NCBI GenBank assembly: GCA_022784645.1
Contig: JALFZG010000031.1
Location: forward strand, 1 to 45,892
From: Bacteroidales bacterium
GTDB taxonomy: Bacteria > Bacteroidota > Bacteroidia > Bacteroidales > Paludibacteraceae
DNA length: 45,892 nt
Direction of reading: 5' to 3'
The stretch's first letter is position 1, and each line of letters begins with the position of its first letter. Below, piece after piece: positions 34,105-42,745 of this stretch. Made by a program: the position numbers and the translations under genes. A model generated the notes under the pieces. The model saw only the letters and a list, made by a program, of their open reading frames with translations. It was not told the origin of the DNA and made no database searches.

Positions 34105-34203
34105 GAACGGAGAAAAAACGAATGTAGAACAAATGTACAACGAATGTCGAACGAGAGTAGAACGGAGATCGAACGGAGAATGAACGGAGATCGAACGGAG
34201 AAA
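34105..34203. repeat. 11-bp tandem array, nine units
   Basis: Nine consecutive 11-mers in exact register, of type GAACGGAGATC, GAACGGAGAAT or CAACGAATGTC; the last four are the most alike. To its left, T-rich units containing CCGTTTT have the same core in inverse orientation. Confidence 0.85.
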
Positions 34204-34277
34204 CTGTGTCTGGGCCCGTGACGAACAGCTTGTCAAATTCTGCCTATCCGTGAGCGTTCCTGCTCGATTTCGGAGTG

Positions 34278-34285
34278 CAAAGATA
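34278..34285 (-). promoter_or_regulatory. Orphan leftward -7 box
   Basis: TATCTTTG on the minus strand inside the context AAAAAAGCAGTATCTTTGCA, nearly the same as at the RAYT 1 and 28543 promoters. The -33 position reads GTTA, a poor match. No convincing gene follows. Confidence 0.4.
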
Positions 34286-34310
34286 CTGCTTTTTTATTAA
34301 GTGGCTAACG

Positions 34311-34400
34311 GATAATGACGAATAATGACAAATATTGCCGTTTATTGCCGGATAATGACGGATAATGCCGTTTAATAGCCAATAATGCCGCTTAGTGCTG
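34311..34400. repeat. 10-bp degenerate tandem array, nine units
   Basis: Nine contiguous 10-mers of the pattern GATAATGACG, AATAATGCCG or TTTATTGCCG, in exact register from 34311 to 34400, ending 42 bp before the GT4 stop. Confidence 0.8.
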
Positions 34401-34442
34401 GATAGCTTTTATATGAAGCCCTTCTTACCTCTGAAGATTCGC

Positions 34443-35711
34443 TTACAGGTCTTCCATGCAAATGCCATGGTGAGAGGATGTTATTTGATTGTACAATTGG
34501 CAATATTGTTTCCCCACAATTTCGAGCGAATAGTGCTCCATCACCCATTGGCGAGCCGATGTACCCCAGGCTTCAGAATGGGCAATGCAAGAGCGGATAC
34601 CGATGGCAAGGTCGGATGTATCTTTCTCGCGAGCAAGATAGCCATTCTGCTGATGCTTCACCATATCCCTGTTACCACCAATATCAAAGCAGCAAACAGG
34701 TGTACCACAACTGAGAGCCTCCATGATTGCGCAACTGAGGTTCTCTGTAAGCGATGGCACTACCATCACATCGGCTGATTGATATAATCGAACCAAGCGA
34801 GTGGTGTCTTGTACGTATCCCTCAAATCGAACCCGAATATGCGTAAAAATCAGCTTCAGCTCCTGCTCTTCAGCCCCAAACACTACTAAGTCGGCTTCAT
34901 ATCCATCATCATCTAATATGTTAAGTGCCTCAATCAGTTCGGAGAAGCCTTTTATCCTATCTTTGGTTGCATTTACGGCTCCAAACAGCATCACAGGCCG
35001 AATGGTAGCCGCCTTGGGTTTTGCTTGCGGACAGAAGACCGAAGTGTCAATGCAGTTGGGAATAACGCGAATATCTGCATTTTTCAGGATACTGCTTTCG
35101 CGAGCGCATTCCGCCAACCATAGGCTTGGGCAAACAATATGCAAATCAAGCTTGCTGAGGATGGCTTTTTTCTGCTTCCATACTTGATGGCTGAGGTCAT
35201 GTGGATGGTTTGAGCCCAACTGCGGGCAACATCCGCAAGACTGCGTATATGCTTGACAGTCAAGGGAATAGTGGCAAACTCCGCTGAAAGGCCAACTATC
35301 ATGAAGCGTCCATACGATTGGCTTATCGGTAGGCAAATCCTCCAATCTTACAAACCGCAGATTGATCCAATGCAGGTGAAGCACATCATAGGCTATCGAC
35401 CGCATTGCGCCTCCTAAATATGTGCCTCTGAGGTCGGATTTATAGTTACCATCTTGCGAATGACGATACGGCCGCCAACGTGCGTGTTGCAGTTTGTTTT
35501 TCAGTTTGGTAGCCAACCAATCAGCAGCTTTGTACAGGCTATTATGTGGCAAAAAAGCGTCCAACGGAAGCACGTTCGCAAGCGATGAAGTTTTATGCTT
35601 CACGAGCATCTGCACCTTACTTCCTTCTGCTTCGACTGCCTGCATAATGCGCATTGCCGCCCGAGCGGCCCCACCTTGCGTATCGCTGGTATTTACAAAT
35701 AGGATTTTCAT
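34443..35711 (-). CDS. GT4-family glycosyltransferase (WcaC-like)
   Basis: GT-B enzyme of 422 residues: MKILFVNTSDTQGGAARAA, then the subgroup motif TLHDSWPFSGVCHYSLDC with a Cys cluster (CGCCPQLG) and the donor motif LTENLSCAIMEALSCGTPV followed by FDIGGNRDMV. Related enzymes build exopolysaccharide repeats. It is the last gene of the 11-gene operon; its ATG overlaps the previous stop as ATGA. Confidence 0.9.
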   Translation of the reverse strand: MKILFVNTSDTQGGAARAAMRIMQAVEAEGSKVQMLVKHKTSSLANVLPLDAFLPHNSLYKAADWLATKLKNKLQHARWRPYRHSQDGNYKSDLRGTYLGGAMRSIAYDVLHLHWINLRFVRLEDLPTDKPIVWTLHDSWPFSGVCHYSLDCQAYTQSCGCCPQLGSNHPHDLSHQVWKQKKAILSKLDLHIVCPSLWLAECARESSILKNADIRVIPNCIDTSVFCPQAKPKAATIRPVMLFGAVNATKDRIKGFSELIEALNILDDDGYEADLVVFGAEEQELKLIFTHIRVRFEGYVQDTTRLVRLYQSADVMVVPSLTENLSCAIMEALSCGTPVCCFDIGGNRDMVKHQQNGYLAREKDTSDLAIGIRSCIAHSEAWGTSARQWVMEHYSLEIVGKQYCQLYNQITSSHHGICMEDL

Positions 35712-36712
35712 ACTCTATGCACATTATAGCCGCTCCCTTTCAGCCGTTTATACTGCTTGAGCAACCAGTGTCCGAAGCCGTCCGACCAAAGGAGATGGTT
35801 GTAAAGATTATCTACCATATCGCGGAAGAGTCCTTTACTCTCTGTTTTTGCCCAACAATAGGCGTCCAGTTTTTCATTTACCTGGATAATAGAAGGATGC
35901 GTAAGGGGCAGAATGGAGAAAACTGGGCGCTCGCCTCTGCCATCATTGCCCAAGGTATGGGTGCCATGCTCATCGAAGCCGATATTGGAAATCAGATTGA
36001 CACCAGGATGGACGGTGATTGCCGATTGCATAAAAAGATGAATCTGCATTTGAAAATCCCAATAAGATTTCTTAGACGTATCCTGCTGCATCTCTTTGAG
36101 TGCAAAGTACCACCAATATGCTTCTTGCCGATTGTGCGTTAATTGATATATCTGATGCTTAAGAGCGGTGGCTTTCATTTGCAGTAGGTCAAGGTCGAAT
36201 CCTTCCCATGTTCTTCGCCAAGCTGCCCAAGCTCCTGTGACCATATAATGGCTGAAGCCGTAAGATGCTCCCTGTTCTGTATGCCATCGAGCGTCGTACA
36301 AGGTCGCATTGATAAACCCAATGCGATGGTCAGAGCGATATCGGTTCAACAGTTCCTCGCAATATGGGAAAAAGTCAGGATGCGCAAGACAGTCATCTTC
36401 CATCACGATGCCCTCCTCTACTTCAGAGAAGAACCATGAGATGGCCTTAGCAGGACCAGGGCCGCAACCGAGGTTTTGTGACTCATATAGCGTATGCAAG
36501 TGGAGTGGGTGATTTCGATGGTAATCAGTAGTCAGTTCTTCCGCAACCTTACGAACCGCCTCACATTGCGTTTGATCGGCATGATTACCCTTGCGAGCTC
36601 CATCTTGAAAGATATAGAGTTCTTGCGGATTCGCTTCCAGAATCCGCTCCAGCACTTTTCGTGTATGCTGAGGTCGATTGAACGTTATCAGGAGAATAGG
36701 AGTAGAGAGCAT
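35708..36712 (-). CDS. GT-A nucleotide-sugar transferase-like protein
   Basis: Protein of 334 residues with a GT-A fold: STPILLITFNRPQHTRKVLERIL, LYIFQDGAR, ESQNLGCGPGPAKAI, and the metal motif in GIVMEDDCLAHPDFF. GAWAAWRRTWEGFD is typical of the hemolytic-protein HlpA-like / methyltransferase-FkbM-associated transferases. An in-frame TTG lies at 36721; the ATG at 36712 is chosen since it starts 5 bp after the preceding TGA. Confidence 0.82.
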   Translation of the reverse strand: MLSTPILLITFNRPQHTRKVLERILEANPQELYIFQDGARKGNHADQTQCEAVRKVAEELTTDYHRNHPLHLHTLYESQNLGCGPGPAKAISWFFSEVEEGIVMEDDCLAHPDFFPYCEELLNRYRSDHRIGFINATLYDARWHTEQGASYGFSHYMVTGAWAAWRRTWEGFDLDLLQMKATALKHQIYQLTHNRQEAYWWYFALKEMQQDTSKKSYWDFQMQIHLFMQSAITVHPGVNLISNIGFDEHGTHTLGNDGRGERPVFSILPLTHPSIIQVNEKLDAYCWAKTESKGLFRDMVDNLYNHLLWSDGFGHWLLKQYKRLKGSGYNVHRV

Positions 36713-36717
36713 AAGAA

Positions 36718-38520
36718 TCAATTTTGTGCAATATGGTAGTAATTTCGGAAATAATCGCTTCGAATGATTAAGTCAGACAGACGATATGCCTCCTCTTCCG
36801 AAATAGTGCGGTTATTTATGGCAGCCGAATCCATCAGATTTACCCCAAATCCATGCCAATAATAATTATCACAATCAATCAAATGTAAAATGGTTGGGAA
36901 AATATCCATTTGATAGCAGAGGTCATCAATATGTTTATTCTGTTCAATTTTTGGAGAGTATATGATTAATGGACAATAACTTTCGCCCGAGGCAATTGAC
37001 AGATTATTAGCTATTGCATAATTGTGGAACTGCTCCAACATCGCAGATTTGAAGATAGTATGATCGCCTGTTATCACAACCATAGGTTGTGAGATCTCCG
37101 AATCCGCCAATAGTTTATCCATAAATGCTCCAATACACGAATCCGTGTAGTGATAACATTGCATGTAATTTTTGAGCACATTGGGAGCGGAAAGTTTTTT
37201 ATGAATATCACCTTTTACATTGTCGAAAGGGCAATGCATGGAAATAGTTATTGCTTGTATGCAAAATGGTGATTCTAAAGCTTGAATATTATCCAAAGTA
37301 TGAGATAATATTTGCGCATCTTGCCAATTTTCGCCTTTAGGAATATCCTCCTTATTATATCCATATCGTTGGGACATCACAAGTTGATTCCATGCATCAG
37401 AGCATGGATTTACGATATATGATTCAGAATACAGCCCCGCTACATTAGGGTATATATTCTCATAATAGGTCATGCAAGCGGCACCATCAACAATGGGTAA
37501 CAAACCTGTATTTATTATCATTTGCCCATCGCCAGACCCTCCCTTTTGTGCTTGACTACGAATTCTACTTGCATAAAGCACATGTTGATTTTGAATCAGT
37601 TTTGACAAATTAGGAGTCACTAATTTTGAAAGTTCTTCGCTTTCCAAAGGCCAACTCTCCATGCTTTCAACTAATATCAGCACTAAACTATTGCAGGGTG
37701 AACAAGAAACACTACCATTACGGAGGAAAGGTTTGATGGAAGACTCATCTTTGGGAGTCAATGAAATAATTTCCCTTTGTTTGGGTCCCCAACAATATCG
37801 AAATAGAGCCGCAACACCATAACTAAGGATAGATTGTTGGTGTACATATCTGGAAAAATATGCAACATCAAAGCCATAGCGAGCATAATTCGATACTCTG
37901 TTAAAAGGAAGATAAGAGATAAATTCTGACAAATGTCCGTTTTGTTGAGTTAAAATTTGCCAATCTTTATGTTTATCTATAACATTTGCATCTAACCTAT
38001 AGTGATAAATGAAATAATTATTCAAACAAGCCATAGGTAAAACGAGCCCCCAAATACATATTGGTACAGCCCAATAACGATATTGGACATTACGTGAGCA
38101 ATAATAAACGATAGGGAACCACAAAAAAGTCAATAGCAACGAAACTGCCATCGTCCAATCTACATAAGATAATACTGACGACCAAAAACCATCCATATTA
38201 TCTGCCATTTGGATATCATCTATCGTTAGAAAACAATCGTATGTTTTATAATATATACTATTGGCAATACACCAAAAATCTACTAAGAAGGCCACTATGA
38301 TTGTCCACCATTGCCGTTTACTGATAAACGTGAAACTAGCGATGCACAGCGGCATTAACAGTTTTGCGACATAAAATTTGAAGAATTCCAATGGCTCACG
38401 CCAAAGCGAACTGATCAGTATGGAATGAAATACCGACCAATGGAATAGGAGACATTTAGCAAAGAGCAATAGCGTAAATGCCACAAAGATTAACCATTTA
38501 TTGTCTTTTGCTTGCGTCAT
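36718..38520 (-). CDS. LTA-synthase-like sulfatase-fold membrane protein
   Basis: Inner-membrane protein of 600 residues: four or five N-terminal membrane segments (to about 170), then an extracytoplasmic alkaline-phosphatase-superfamily domain (about 275-560). Metal ligands: Glu285 in LILVESMES and Asp486-His487 in ITGDH. Ser329 in KGGSGDGQMI is the probable nucleophile, where LtaS has Thr. Family members transfer phosphoglycerol or phosphoethanolamine to glycans. In a Gram-negative polysaccharide operon it more likely decorates the glycan than makes lipoteichoic acid. Both ends are tight to neighbours; the start overlaps the upstream stop as ATGA. Confidence 0.85.
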   Translation of the reverse strand: MTQAKDNKWLIFVAFTLLLFAKCLLFHWSVFHSILISSLWREPLEFFKFYVAKLLMPLCIASFTFISKRQWWTIIVAFLVDFWCIANSIYYKTYDCFLTIDDIQMADNMDGFWSSVLSYVDWTMAVSLLLTFLWFPIVYYCSRNVQYRYWAVPICIWGLVLPMACLNNYFIYHYRLDANVIDKHKDWQILTQQNGHLSEFISYLPFNRVSNYARYGFDVAYFSRYVHQQSILSYGVAALFRYCWGPKQREIISLTPKDESSIKPFLRNGSVSCSPCNSLVLILVESMESWPLESEELSKLVTPNLSKLIQNQHVLYASRIRSQAQKGGSGDGQMIINTGLLPIVDGAACMTYYENIYPNVAGLYSESYIVNPCSDAWNQLVMSQRYGYNKEDIPKGENWQDAQILSHTLDNIQALESPFCIQAITISMHCPFDNVKGDIHKKLSAPNVLKNYMQCYHYTDSCIGAFMDKLLADSEISQPMVVITGDHTIFKSAMLEQFHNYAIANNLSIASGESYCPLIIYSPKIEQNKHIDDLCYQMDIFPTILHLIDCDNYYWHGFGVNLMDSAAINNRTISEEEAYRLSDLIIRSDYFRNYYHIAQN

Positions 38521-39494
38521 ACAAATTTTTTGAGCTTGATTACCAAAATGAATAATTTTATTCGAGCTTTAGAAATGATTTTTAAGTCTTCATATCGCCC
38601 CAAAATGGGGAATCTACAATCCGTTAGTATGCGTCCTAAACGGTGCTGATAATTAGCATCCATCGTGGAGATAATGGTACGGTATCGTCGAAGAAACCAA
38701 GAAATAGTTACATAAAAGGCATCCATAAAACTATATATCTGTTTCTCTTTGATAAGATGCCATACATACTCCAAGTAATTCAGGAAGCGGTTACAAACCT
38801 TTTGATGACTTATCTTTTCATTGGACAAAGAATCTGGATTTCTAACCCAATGATATAAAACATTTGGAATGCAATCGATATTATTTGTTAGCGAACAGAC
38901 TTCCAAGTTAAACAAGGTGTCTTCTTCATAGTAATCAGAACGATTTAAGAACTGAACATGTTTTGCTATACCTGTTCTATATACTCCATTCCATACACTT
39001 CTTGATAGTTTGTTGAGGTTCTTGGACGATTCAAAGGGTAATAAAAGTGACCGCACAATTCCATCCCAAGTTGGGTCATTGAAATAGGTGGTTTCGTTGT
39101 GTTCGTTTTCTTCAATAATAGTATTACATCGCACCACATCAAAATTATGAGTTGTTGCATGCAAATAGAGTTTTTCAAACATAGAGGAATCCACATAATC
39201 ATCATGATCCATGAAACCAATAAATTCGGCTCCATCCAAAACAGCTTGTGCTATCCCTGCGTTTCGGCTGTGAGACACACCTTGATTTGTGTCGTTCTTC
39301 AATGCAACTATTCTATCGTCCGTTGAGGCTAACTCTTTTACGAAAATATCACTTCCATCTGTGGGACAATCCAACACACAGATGATTTCAATCTCCCGTA
39401 ATGTTTGCGCACAAAGTGATTGAAGAGCTCTGCTCAAAGCAGGTATGCCAGGATTATATATGGGCACTATGATTGCGACCTTAGGAGAGTTCAT
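38517..39494 (-). CDS. GT2-family glycosyltransferase
   Basis: GT-A enzyme of 325 residues: KVAIIVPIYNPGIPALSRALQSL, CVLDCPTDGS, GFMDHDDYVD (DHD). The C-terminus is basic and hydrophobic. The ATG at 39494 gives an ATGA overlap with the upstream gene, matching its neighbours; a longer start at 39512 would overlap by 22 bp. Confidence 0.88.
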   Translation of the reverse strand: MNSPKVAIIVPIYNPGIPALSRALQSLCAQTLREIEIICVLDCPTDGSDIFVKELASTDDRIVALKNDTNQGVSHSRNAGIAQAVLDGAEFIGFMDHDDYVDSSMFEKLYLHATTHNFDVVRCNTIIEENEHNETTYFNDPTWDGIVRSLLLPFESSKNLNKLSRSVWNGVYRTGIAKHVQFLNRSDYYEEDTLFNLEVCSLTNNIDCIPNVLYHWVRNPDSLSNEKISHQKVCNRFLNYLEYVWHLIKEKQIYSFMDAFYVTISWFLRRYRTIISTMDANYQHRLGRILTDCRFPILGRYEDLKIISKARIKLFILVIKLKKFV

Positions 39495-40345
39495 TTTTTG
39501 ATTCGTTGCCATAGTTTTATGGGGAATGATTTAAAACGTTTAATAGCAAAAACTCTAAGCCTTTTTGCCCAACGCGGACTTATTGGCTTTATCTCTTCCG
39601 AATACCTCCACATTTCTATACCAACCTTAATGGTATAGTCGAGAATTTTCTTTATTGACCATGTTTGCCCCTTCCCTCCCGATATGGAGGTTGGGTTTTT
39701 CCGATAATAATATCCGAGAATATCCGCTGAAGCCACTCGCTTAGCTCCAAGTATGGCTTTCGGGAAATATACCGTATCCTCCCAATATTGCCCCTCGGGA
39801 AAACTCAGGCCTATTCGTATAAGATATTCTTTTCTTATGAGGAATCGCCACACATATCCCAAATGATAGACGAAGGCATCACCAAACACCTCATTTACGA
39901 AATCTATTCCTGTTTGAGTAGAAAGATCAGCAAATGTGTGTGGCTCATTTACAATACCTTGCTCATCCGTAAAATCGCAATAGTTGAATAGCAATACATC
40001 TAATTCATCTGCTTCTGCTCTCTGGAGTAGTTGGCTTGTCACATTTGTTCCGATAAAATCATCGGAGTCCACAAGCCAAATATATTTACCTCGTGCAATA
40101 CGGATACCTTCATTTCGAGCTGCTGATAGGCCTCGATTCTGCTCAAAGGTCAGAATCTGCATATTAATATGCATAGACTGATATTGCTCTAATATTTTTC
40201 GAGACCCATCTGTCGAGCCATCATTCACGCAGATTACTTCATACTCGTCTTCCGGCAAATCTTGCGAGAAGATACTATCTAAACATTGAGCCAAATATTG
40301 CTCAACATTATAGATTGGTAAAATGTAAGACAAACGAATGGGCAT
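39491..40345 (-). CDS. GT2-family glycosyltransferase
   Basis: GT-A enzyme of 284 residues: MPIRLSYILPIYNVEQYLAQCLDS, CVNDGSTDGS, LVDSDDFIGT (DSD), EGQYWEDTVYFP. The ATG at 40345 lies 1 bp after the deacetylase stop; a TTG in frame at 40360 is rejected. The C-terminus is rich in Lys and Arg, as in membrane-associated transferases. Confidence 0.88.
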   Translation of the reverse strand: MPIRLSYILPIYNVEQYLAQCLDSIFSQDLPEDEYEVICVNDGSTDGSRKILEQYQSMHINMQILTFEQNRGLSAARNEGIRIARGKYIWLVDSDDFIGTNVTSQLLQRAEADELDVLLFNYCDFTDEQGIVNEPHTFADLSTQTGIDFVNEVFGDAFVYHLGYVWRFLIRKEYLIRIGLSFPEGQYWEDTVYFPKAILGAKRVASADILGYYYRKNPTSISGGKGQTWSIKKILDYTIKVGIEMWRYSEEIKPISPRWAKRLRVFAIKRFKSFPIKLWQRIKK

Positions 40346-40346
40346 A

Positions 40347-41033
40347 TTATGAATTATCAATACATTCCCTATGAATCACTTCTGTTCCTGCATAATTCTG
40401 CATTCCATCTACCAAAACAGGAATCAAGTGATGATGATGCAGTATTTCCACTTGATTTGGCGTGTGAGCACCAAAAGTAAACGCATAAAAAGGAATAAAT
40501 CCTTTGAATTGAATCAAGATATTATTTGCTTTCTCAATATTTTCTTCGAAATCCCAATCACTCATCTCTAAACACTTTTTATGATCCCATCCATGCGAAG
40601 CAATACTAACACCGGGATACCTTGACAGGATTTCTCTTATTTCATCATAGGTCAATAGTTGCTCTGTGTCTCTTTCTTGCTTGTGTACACCATCCAAATA
40701 ACACGGATTCAAAAATAGTGTAAGAGGGATGTTGTGTTCGCTTAGCCATGGAAGGATATTTAGAACCGACTTCCAACCATCATCAGCAGTGAGGACAGCA
40801 TATCTACTGCTTCGAATCTTATCGTTTTCTAAATGATAGGTAGCATCTTGCAAAGAAATAAAGGTATAGTCTTTTCGTAAACTCAAAATACGATTCTTAA
40901 ATGCACTTATCTCAGTCCAATCGCAAGACCACATCGTAGATGCATCAAACTCTGCTGAAGTTTGATGAAACACAAAAACACGAATCGGACGAAGCAAGAG
41001 GTGCTGAAGTTTGCGCTTCATTCTTCTACACAT
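40347..41033 (-). CDS. NodB-type polysaccharide deacetylase
   Basis: Protein of 228 residues that probably removes acetyl groups from the glycan built by this locus. NodB motifs: AVLTADDGW (Asp84-Asp85; TFDDG equivalent) and the metal-binding SHGWDH (His147, His151). No signal peptide is apparent; a basic N-terminus (MCRRMKRKLQHLLLRP) is compatible with a cytoplasmic or peripheral location. Start chosen at 41033, 4 bp after the preceding stop; 41021 or 41057 are alternatives. Some such proteins in polysaccharide loci are paralogues without activity, but both motifs are intact. Confidence 0.85.
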   Translation of the reverse strand: MCRRMKRKLQHLLLRPIRVFVFHQTSAEFDASTMWSCDWTEISAFKNRILSLRKDYTFISLQDATYHLENDKIRSSRYAVLTADDGWKSVLNILPWLSEHNIPLTLFLNPCYLDGVHKQERDTEQLLTYDEIREILSRYPGVSIASHGWDHKKCLEMSDWDFEENIEKANNILIQFKGFIPFYAFTFGAHTPNQVEILHHHHLIPVLVDGMQNYAGTEVIHRECIDNS

Positions 41034-41037
41034 GTTC

Positions 41038-41958
41038 TCACAACCAAGATGCCTCATTTTTTTTATTTTGCTTCCTGCTTTTATTTATTATTGTTTTATG
41101 AGTCCACACAAATGTCAGTTCTTTTCTCCAATGTTTTGTTTCAAAAAAATTAAATCTTATTAAAGCAAACAGATATTTTCTAAAAAAATATCTCATATAC
41201 CTATAAGTCGTATTATCTTGATTAGGATTGGTTAGTGCTACCAATAACTCTTGATAATGATGATAATATTCTTTTGACTTTTCAAAAGGATTAGTCATTG
41301 TTTGATGATCGTGAACAATCTTTAGGTGTGGACATAACCCAATCTTTAGATTATGGAAGATAACACGATTAATATAATCATCATCTTCTTCATAATGTTG
41401 ATATATAGGATCAAATCCACCAACTATTTTTAATGTTTTTCGTGGAAGTAACCATGCAGCAGCATTTATGTAATTGGTATCATAGATAAGTTTGAGATCA
41501 TTTTTATATAAATCTGTACATAACGCAATGCTGGTCGTATTTGTTGCATTTTCTAAAACCATGTTTATTGTTTCACCATCTGGAAATACGTGCATAGGAC
41601 TGATAATTCCATATTCTGAATGTTGTTCTGCGATATCAATTAATTTGGAGAACAAATCGTGCTCAATCAACCAAGTATCTTGATTGAGTAAAAATACATA
41701 GTCACAACCGTGGTCTAAGGCATAACGCATACCAAGATTGTTGGCTTTCCCAAATCCAAGATTCTCTTCAGTTTTAATCAAATGAATCTCCGGATAATGC
41801 TCGCGGATATAGTTTGCATCATCATCACCAGGAGTATTATCCACCACTATTATCTGTACAGGAATAGTGCTCTCCCGCAAGGAAGAGAAACACTTATCAT
41901 ACCAGCGCATTCCTTTATAGGTGACGATAATTACATAGATTTTGGGATACTTATCCAT
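41038..41958 (-). CDS. GT2-family glycosyltransferase, rhamnosyltransferase-like
   Basis: GT-A enzyme of 306 residues: IYVIIVTYKGMRWYDKCFSSL, VVDNTPGDDD, ENLGFGKANNLGM and LNQDTW, with GGFDPIYQHYEEDDDY later: the pattern of WbbL-type rhamnosyltransferases. The rhamnose assignment is by similarity only. Overlaps the upstream gene by 8 bp. Confidence 0.88.
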   Translation of the reverse strand: MDKYPKIYVIIVTYKGMRWYDKCFSSLRESTIPVQIIVVDNTPGDDDANYIREHYPEIHLIKTEENLGFGKANNLGMRYALDHGCDYVFLLNQDTWLIEHDLFSKLIDIAEQHSEYGIISPMHVFPDGETINMVLENATNTTSIALCTDLYKNDLKLIYDTNYINAAAWLLPRKTLKIVGGFDPIYQHYEEDDDYINRVIFHNLKIGLCPHLKIVHDHQTMTNPFEKSKEYYHHYQELLVALTNPNQDNTTYRYMRYFFRKYLFALIRFNFFETKHWRKELTFVWTHKTIINKSRKQNKKNEASWL

Positions 41959-42745
41959 ATTTGAATACTTTGTATAGAAGTTTCATAAACATCAGTGGCC
42001 ACTTTTTGTTTACAGCCCATTCAACGCAAGGGTGTCCAAAAGTTTTCTGATTGTTCCAAATCTCATAATCTGCAATCACGCCTTTGGGTAGACAATTTTT
42101 CAATATTCTATCTCCCTCTACTTTCATCTCATCAAGAAGTGTATTGCTCAATCCTCCGGGTTCAACTAATGCAATGAGTAAATCTACTTTTTGATACGAT
42201 ACTTTCATACATGAAGCTTTCATATTAAATTCAAAATCAGAAAGTACCTTATAATCTAAGGAATATGTTCCTAGTATAGAAAACAAACTCCGATGGATAA
42301 ACTCAGCCTGATGACATATTCCACTGTTCAATAGCGTTCTCGGCAGGAATAAGTCCGGAGCCTCAAATCGCTTACTATTATCAGAAAAGGCGGCATCTCC
42401 TGCAATGATTTTTGTTTCGGATAATAACCTCTCTATATTTTCTAATACAGTATTACTAGCGAAGCAATCTCCAGAGTTCATAAAGATCAAATATTCACCA
42501 TTTGAAATACTCACCCCTTTATTCATTGCATCATATACACCTGAATCAGTTTCTGAGAGCCACAAAACTGAATAAGGATGCGATTTATCAGCATACTCTT
42601 GGATATACTCAACCGAACAATCAGTTGACGCCCCATCCACTATTATATGCTCAAAATCATGCCAAGTTTGGCACGCTACACTGTCCAAGGTCTTACGAAG
42701 TCCTTCGGCATTGTTTCTATTTATTGTGACTATAGAGAGTTTCAT
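41951..42745 (-). CDS. GT2-family glycosyltransferase, short WcaA-like form
   Basis: GT-A enzyme of 264 residues: LSIVTINRNNAEGLRKTLDSV, IVDGASTDCS, SETDSGVYDAMNKGV, MNSGDCF. It is a paralogue of the gene at 30259-31086 in motif order and length. Its ATG overlaps the upstream stop as ATGA. Confidence 0.9.
   Translation of the reverse strand: MKLSIVTINRNNAEGLRKTLDSVACQTWHDFEHIIVDGASTDCSVEYIQEYADKSHPYSVLWLSETDSGVYDAMNKGVSISNGEYLIFMNSGDCFASNTVLENIERLLSETKIIAGDAAFSDNSKRFEAPDLFLPRTLLNSGICHQAEFIHRSLFSILGTYSLDYKVLSDFEFNMKASCMKVSYQKVDLLIALVEPGGLSNTLLDEMKVEGDRILKNCLPKGVIADYEIWNNQKTFGHPCVEWAVNKKWPLMFMKLLYKVFKYG

Larger units (their letters stand above)
33518..34442. other. 925-bp gene-free stretch between convergent units
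   Basis: I see no credible gene. In order: the terminator (33587-33624), a MITE-like element (33741-33945), T-rich CCGTTTTTTT repeats (about 34060-34103), an 11-bp array (34105-34203), a leftward orphan -7 box (34278-34285), and a 10-bp array (34311-34400) just beyond the 3' end of the GT4 gene. Confidence 0.75.

Noticed and set aside
33811..34236. Minus-strand reading frame of 141 codons downstream of the orphan box
   Set aside because: Begins with TTG, runs through the 11-bp array and the MITE-like element, and has no family-like features.
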